This document shows, one piece after another, positions 39,643-43,734 of a stretch of 43,734 nt of DNA. The stretch's first letter is position 1, and each line of letters starts with the position of its first letter. The notes beneath the pieces were generated by a model, which made no database searches, had not been told where the DNA came from, and saw only the letters and a program-made list of their open reading frames with translations. The DNA is from Chitinophaga pinensis (lineage in GTDB: Bacteria; Bacteroidota; Bacteroidia; NS11-12g; UBA955), in NCBI GenBank assembly GCA_945863965.1, contig CAMBBZ010000003.1, positions 1 through 43,734 of the forward strand, in the 5' to 3' direction. Both the position numbers and the translations under genes were made by a program.

Positions 39643-40538
39643 TATTTTAAATAGCTTAAACGCAGGTTGTCAATGAAAAATTCTCTAGAACCTGCATAAT
39701 TCAGCGGTTTGTCGGCACTAAAGAATATTTCGTACTGGGTATTTGCGGGTTGACCTTGAACTTCATAGATTAAATTGAGGTAAAAGCGTTTCCACGTATT
39801 ATTGGTCGGATTAACGGTAACATAGGGGATGTATTCAATTTTGGAGGATCCAAACCGCCTAATAGCAACCAATACCGGCAGAGCTGTGTTGATATCAAAT
39901 TCCAATACCACGTCGCGCCCGTCGGCAGGGAGATTTGAAATTCTCTGGAAATACGCCAAATCCATACTCCGGAAACTGTCAATATTGGTAAATTCGGAAA
40001 CAAAAACCAATGAGGGTTTGGAAAAGCGCATATTTAAATCAAAAGGTCGAAGCTCAATTTGAGTTCGGTCTAACGCGTCTTTTCTAATAGGCACTAACGT
40101 TGAACTGCTATCTTCAAAATCTTCTTGCCATACAATTTCCACGTTGGAACGATAACGAAATACTGGAGACCAGCTGGTTGTTTTTTCTCGTGTAACTTGC
40201 AACGTATCTGTAAGGATTTCTAAACTCTTATAGGGTACAAGGGTTTGCGAATTTCCATTGTTTTTCACAAAGGGAACTATTTGAATCCGCACCAAACCTT
40301 CCGCATCAATAGGGAATTTACAAGGAATTTCAAACGTTCCCACCGTTTGACTGTTAACGTAAACCTGAACGGCTTTAATATCGTGAATAGAATTTCCTTT
40401 AATCGAGGAGGCCTGTACGTGCACGTCTTTTATTTCTATATAGGAAGGAATAAAGGTGGGTTCAACTTTGCACGAAAGGGCCGTAAGCACTAAGTAAAAA
40501 AACGGTATGAATAGGCGTGTGTGACCCAAAGTGGACAT
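39642..40538 (-). CDS. Hypothetical lipoprotein
   Basis: Lipobox FFYLVLTALSC; ends TAATG-coupled to the downstream sugar transferase. Confidence 0.7.
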   Translation of the reverse strand: MSTLGHTRLFIPFFYLVLTALSCKVEPTFIPSYIEIKDVHVQASSIKGNSIHDIKAVQVYVNSQTVGTFEIPCKFPIDAEGLVRIQIVPFVKNNGNSQTLVPYKSLEILTDTLQVTREKTTSWSPVFRYRSNVEIVWQEDFEDSSSTLVPIRKDALDRTQIELRPFDLNMRFSKPSLVFVSEFTNIDSFRSMDLAYFQRISNLPADGRDVVLEFDINTALPVLVAIRRFGSSKIEYIPYVTVNPTNNTWKRFYLNLIYEVQGQPANTQYEIFFSADKPLNYAGSREFFIDNLRLSYLK

Positions 40539-40576
40539 ACCACAAAAGTAAGGAATCTAATTGATAACCACTTTAT

Positions 40577-41545
40577 CTAGAGTGTTTGATACCTGCGCTT
40601 CACTTTTTCACATACAACTTCAACAATATCAGCTACTTCTAGCAAGTGTGTAAGACTGGTGTTGGGCGTTTGTTGCTTATCGATGTTTTCGATAAAATGT
40701 TGTAGTTCAATTTTGCGGACGTTATAGGGTGAAATATGACGTTCTGTGGTGGTTCTGTTTTGGCTAGAAAGGGTTTCCCCTGGGTAAAACTCCATTTCCA
40801 GCGAAAGTTGATCTGTAGATAAAGAAAGGCGGGATTCGTTTAACTGATTTTCAGCTAAATCAATGAGGAGCATATTTTCTTTTTGATAGACCATAATGCG
40901 ATGAACGTTTTTTTCTATGGCACGACCTACGGAAATATGACAAATAGCGTCGTTATGAAACTCAATATGAATATTCAGCAAATCGGGATCTTCTCCAAAC
41001 AGGAACATGGGTCGTGCCGAAATACTGCGAATGGGTGATTTCATTATCCGTTGTAACAAGTCAAATTCTTCGGAAATATGTTCGAAAATCCACGTATCGA
41101 ATTTGCCACGTTTTGGCACCGAACAATGCTTTTCAACCTTTACAAAACGGGGTTTGTTAATTAATTGCAATGCGGCATTGGCAATCGGCAAACCCTGTAG
41201 GGTATTCCCAAATTGAAAAACGGTCCGACTTTCAATTCGCAATTTTTCAATTTCCTCTACTTCAGCACTCGACCACTCTCTAAAACCATCAATGAAAACA
41301 TGTTTGCCAAAACGGATTAGCTGACGGATAATTTCAAAGTCGAGCTGTTGAACCTGTTTGCCGACGATGAAAATATCCCCTTTTTGAATCAATTCCATCA
41401 TGGCGAAGAAATCTTCGAACAAATCTTTGTTGTTAGAATCATCGGGATCCATAAATCCAACTACGTTAATACCCTTAAAACGTGTCAATTCTGTGGTGTA
41501 TTCTTGTATAGATTGGGAAGACCCCAAAAGGATTACCTTTTTCAT
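40577..41545 (-). CDS. Divergent Gfo/Idh/MocA-like oxidoreductase
   Basis: MKKVILLGSSQSIQEYTTELTRFKGINVVGFMD Rossmann start; GKHVFIDGF; domain organisation. ORF track starts at 41674, but the Rossmann fold begins at Met 41545. Confidence 0.7.
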   Translation of the reverse strand: MKKVILLGSSQSIQEYTTELTRFKGINVVGFMDPDDSNNKDLFEDFFAMMELIQKGDIFIVGKQVQQLDFEIIRQLIRFGKHVFIDGFREWSSAEVEEIEKLRIESRTVFQFGNTLQGLPIANAALQLINKPRFVKVEKHCSVPKRGKFDTWIFEHISEEFDLLQRIMKSPIRSISARPMFLFGEDPDLLNIHIEFHNDAICHISVGRAIEKNVHRIMVYQKENMLLIDLAENQLNESRLSLSTDQLSLEMEFYPGETLSSQNRTTTERHISPYNVRKIELQHFIENIDKQQTPNTSLTHLLEVADIVEVVCEKVKRRYQTL

Positions 41546-41559
41546 TAATGCAATTGTTC

Positions 41560-41567
41560 TAACTTTG
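41560..41567 (+). promoter_or_regulatory. -7 box TAACTTTG upstream of pcm
   Basis: Exact TAnnTTTG, 12 nt before a short ORF coupled to pcm. Confidence 0.45.
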
Positions 41568-41638
41568 TTGGTAGCAAAAATGCTTCTTTCAAATAAAACT
41601 AAGAGAAACGATTTCGCACAAATTGTGAAGAAGGTATT

Positions 41639-42286
41639 ATGATAGATACAGCCGTACATCAAGGACGTAGACACAAGCTAATTAGAGAATTAGCGGCTAA
41701 AGGCATTGATAATAGTGCGGTTTTGTCTGCCATGATCAAAGTTCCTAGGCATTGGTTCTTCCCCAAAGATTTCGAACAATATGCCTATCGCGATGCGGCT
41801 TTCCCCATAGGGCATGAACAAACTATTTCACAACCATTTACGGTCGCATATCAGTCTCAACTTATTGATATTCAAAAAGGTGAGCGTGTATTAGAAATTG
41901 GAACTGGCAGTGGGTATCAAGCTGCAGTTCTCTTGGAAATGGGAGTCGAATTGTATACTATTGAATACATTAAACCCTTACTGCAAAAAGCAGCTGTTTT
42001 ATTGAAGCCCTACAAAGATCGGGTTCGATTAATACACGGTGATGGCAGTAATGGGGTTTTAAAATACGCGCCTTATGATGCCATAATCGTTACCGCAGGT
42101 GCCCCCACCATACAAAACGAGTTATTAAAACAACTAAAAATAGGAGGGAAGTTGGTTATCCCAGTTGGAAATAGCCGTGAAACTCAGAAAATGCACCGCC
42201 TAACCCGTATGTCGGAGAATAAATTTCATCGGGAAGTTCTTGGACAATTTAAGTTTGTTCCCTTAGTGGGCGAGGGCGGATGGTAA
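41639..42286 (+). CDS. pcm: Protein-L-isoaspartate O-methyltransferase
   Basis: KVPRHWFFP, AFPIGHEQTISQPFTVAYQSQLI, RVLEIGTGSGYQAAVL, YDAIIVTAGAPTIQNELLKQLKIGGKLVIPVG. Confidence 0.96.
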   Translation: MIDTAVHQGRRHKLIRELAAKGIDNSAVLSAMIKVPRHWFFPKDFEQYAYRDAAFPIGHEQTISQPFTVAYQSQLIDIQKGERVLEIGTGSGYQAAVLLEMGVELYTIEYIKPLLQKAAVLLKPYKDRVRLIHGDGSNGVLKYAPYDAIIVTAGAPTIQNELLKQLKIGGKLVIPVGNSRETQKMHRLTRMSENKFHREVLGQFKFVPLVGEGGW

Positions 42287-42306
42287 AAAGGACCTACGAA
42301 TAGGTC
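42284..42306 (-). terminator. Terminator for pepP (minus strand)
   Basis: Minus strand GACCTA-TTCG-TAGGTC followed by a T-run; overlaps the pcm stop codon. Confidence 0.6.
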
Positions 42307-42366
42307 TTAAAGCCTTTCCTTACAAATCGTGTTACTTCCTTTGGGCGTTATTAGTGGCTCGAAGGA

Positions 42367-43644
42367 TTAACCCATTGCTGCTTCTATTTCTTCGGTTGTT
42401 ATGGGGAAGCCTTCCATCAAATCTATTACAGCGCCATCGTGGAGCCAAAAATCGTTTTCGATTCGAATGCCAATTCCTTCTGCGGGGATGTAGATTCCTG
42501 GTTCTATGGTTAAAACAGAATCTACCGGTATGGGCTCAAATCGGTGCATTACATCGTGCACATCAAGTCCTAAATGGTGGCTGGTTCCGTGCATGAAGTA
42601 TTTTAAATAACTCTTAGGATTGTTCTTAATATCTTCCGATGTAAACAATCCAAGTTGTACTAATTTTTCATTGGTGAATGCGCCTACTTCAGTGTGATAT
42701 TCAGGAAGCAATAACTCAGGTTTTAATATTGATTTCGCAAATTCATGTACCTCTAAAACGGCATCGTAAACTTCTTTTTGACGTTTAGAAAACCGACCAT
42801 TTACCGGAATACACCGGGTACAATCGCCGTTATAATTAGCGTATTCAGCACCAAAATCAAGCAGTAATAAATCACCTTCGTTACAAATTTTATTATTTTC
42901 AATGTAATGCAATACACAAGCGGAACTGCCGCTTGCAATGATTGGATCGAAAGCAAATCCTAAGCTTCGGTTACGAACAAATTCGTGTATGATTTCGGCC
43001 TCAATTTCATACTCCATAACACCGGGTTTTATGAATTTTAATGCACGATAAAGACCTTTTTGTGTAATTTTAATGGCTTCCTTTAATAAATTAATTTCTA
43101 ATGCGGATTTTGACATTCGCAAACGCGATAGAATAGGCGCAATACGGTTAATACCGTGCGCGGGATATCGCTGCTTTAGTTCTTGGGCCATCCAAAGATT
43201 GGCATAGGGCACTTGACTGGTAAATCGATCGTTTTCGTTTAAATTTACGTATAAGTTTTCCGCCATTAAAATTATCGCATGCAGTGTTTGCCACATTTCA
43301 TGGTACCAAAAAACGGATTGTATGCCTGAATTTTCATACACTTGGGAAGGACTTAATCGGGCACCGTCCCAAACAGCTATTTTCTCATTGGTTTCTTTTA
43401 CAAAAATGAATTCTCTGAATTGGGGATCGGGACAATCTGGAAATAAAACCAACAGGGTATCTTCTTGGTCTACGCCACTCAGATAAAACAAATCACTCTG
43501 CTGTCTAAAACTGAAAAATGCATCACCATTTCTCGGGGTTTCCCAATTGCTATGAAAGAAAGCCATGCTGCCGCTGGGTATTTTTTCGGCAAGTTTTTTA
43601 CGATTTTCGACAAATAATTCCTGTGGAATGCGATTGTATTTCAT
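42367..43644 (-). CDS. pepP: Aminopeptidase P family / Xaa-Pro aminopeptidase
   Basis: LLLLDFGAEYANYNGDCTRCIPVNGRF, FMHGTSHHLGLDVHD, VLTIEPGIYIP, GIGIRIENDF metal-ligand motifs. Confidence 0.94.
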   Translation of the reverse strand: MKYNRIPQELFVENRKKLAEKIPSGSMAFFHSNWETPRNGDAFFSFRQQSDLFYLSGVDQEDTLLVLFPDCPDPQFREFIFVKETNEKIAVWDGARLSPSQVYENSGIQSVFWYHEMWQTLHAIILMAENLYVNLNENDRFTSQVPYANLWMAQELKQRYPAHGINRIAPILSRLRMSKSALEINLLKEAIKITQKGLYRALKFIKPGVMEYEIEAEIIHEFVRNRSLGFAFDPIIASGSSACVLHYIENNKICNEGDLLLLDFGAEYANYNGDCTRCIPVNGRFSKRQKEVYDAVLEVHEFAKSILKPELLLPEYHTEVGAFTNEKLVQLGLFTSEDIKNNPKSYLKYFMHGTSHHLGLDVHDVMHRFEPIPVDSVLTIEPGIYIPAEGIGIRIENDFWLHDGAVIDLMEGFPITTEEIEAAMG

Positions 43645-43666
43645 GGTTGTGTCAGTTTTTCTTATA

Positions 43667-43674
43667 CAAAAATA
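43667..43674 (-). promoter_or_regulatory. -7 box TATTTTTG upstream of pepP
   Basis: CAAAAATA on + strand, 22 nt before the pepP ATG. Confidence 0.4.
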
Positions 43675-43734
43675 GGTATCTCCTAATATATTATCGGGTG
43701 TGGTTTGTCATTATTTTGATGTATTCCATTAATT

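Overview
This 43.7 kb window comes from a Bacteroidota chromosome, probably Flavobacteriales-like. Evidence is gldJ, PorP/SprF-type, porU and porV type IX secretion genes, many exact TAnnTTTG -7 boxes, and DUF2147/DUF4920/DUF1343 families. Most of it is ordinary core content: tRNA-Lys, tRNA-Gly, RNase P RNA, gatB, acyl-CoA carboxylase (pccB-type beta, accB, accC), gyrB, pcm, pepP. The strongest candidate for an under-described system is a tightly packed minus-strand cluster at 8221-15152 directly behind gatB. It encodes a DltA-like adenylation enzyme, a GNAT acyltransferase, an acyl/peptidyl carrier protein, two exported SGNH-type proteins (one with two C-terminal LysM domains) and an MBOAT acyltransferase. 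It looks like a rebuilt Dlt/Pat-type cell-envelope (amino)acylation pathway in a lineage without teichoic acids. Other notable points: a type-I-like export operon whose ABC protein lacks a nucleotide-binding domain; an AAA/DUF4143 ATPase next to a DUF2130 protein, both with nuclease-like motifs, behind a tRNA; several genes whose -7 box ends exactly 4 nt before ATG (predicted leaderless); interlocked divergent NamZ/FtsX-like genes; a short ORF coupled to pcm; a 46-bp perfect palindrome; and a degenerate ~79-80 bp tandem duplication. All calls were made by eye from sequence and translations; no database search was run.
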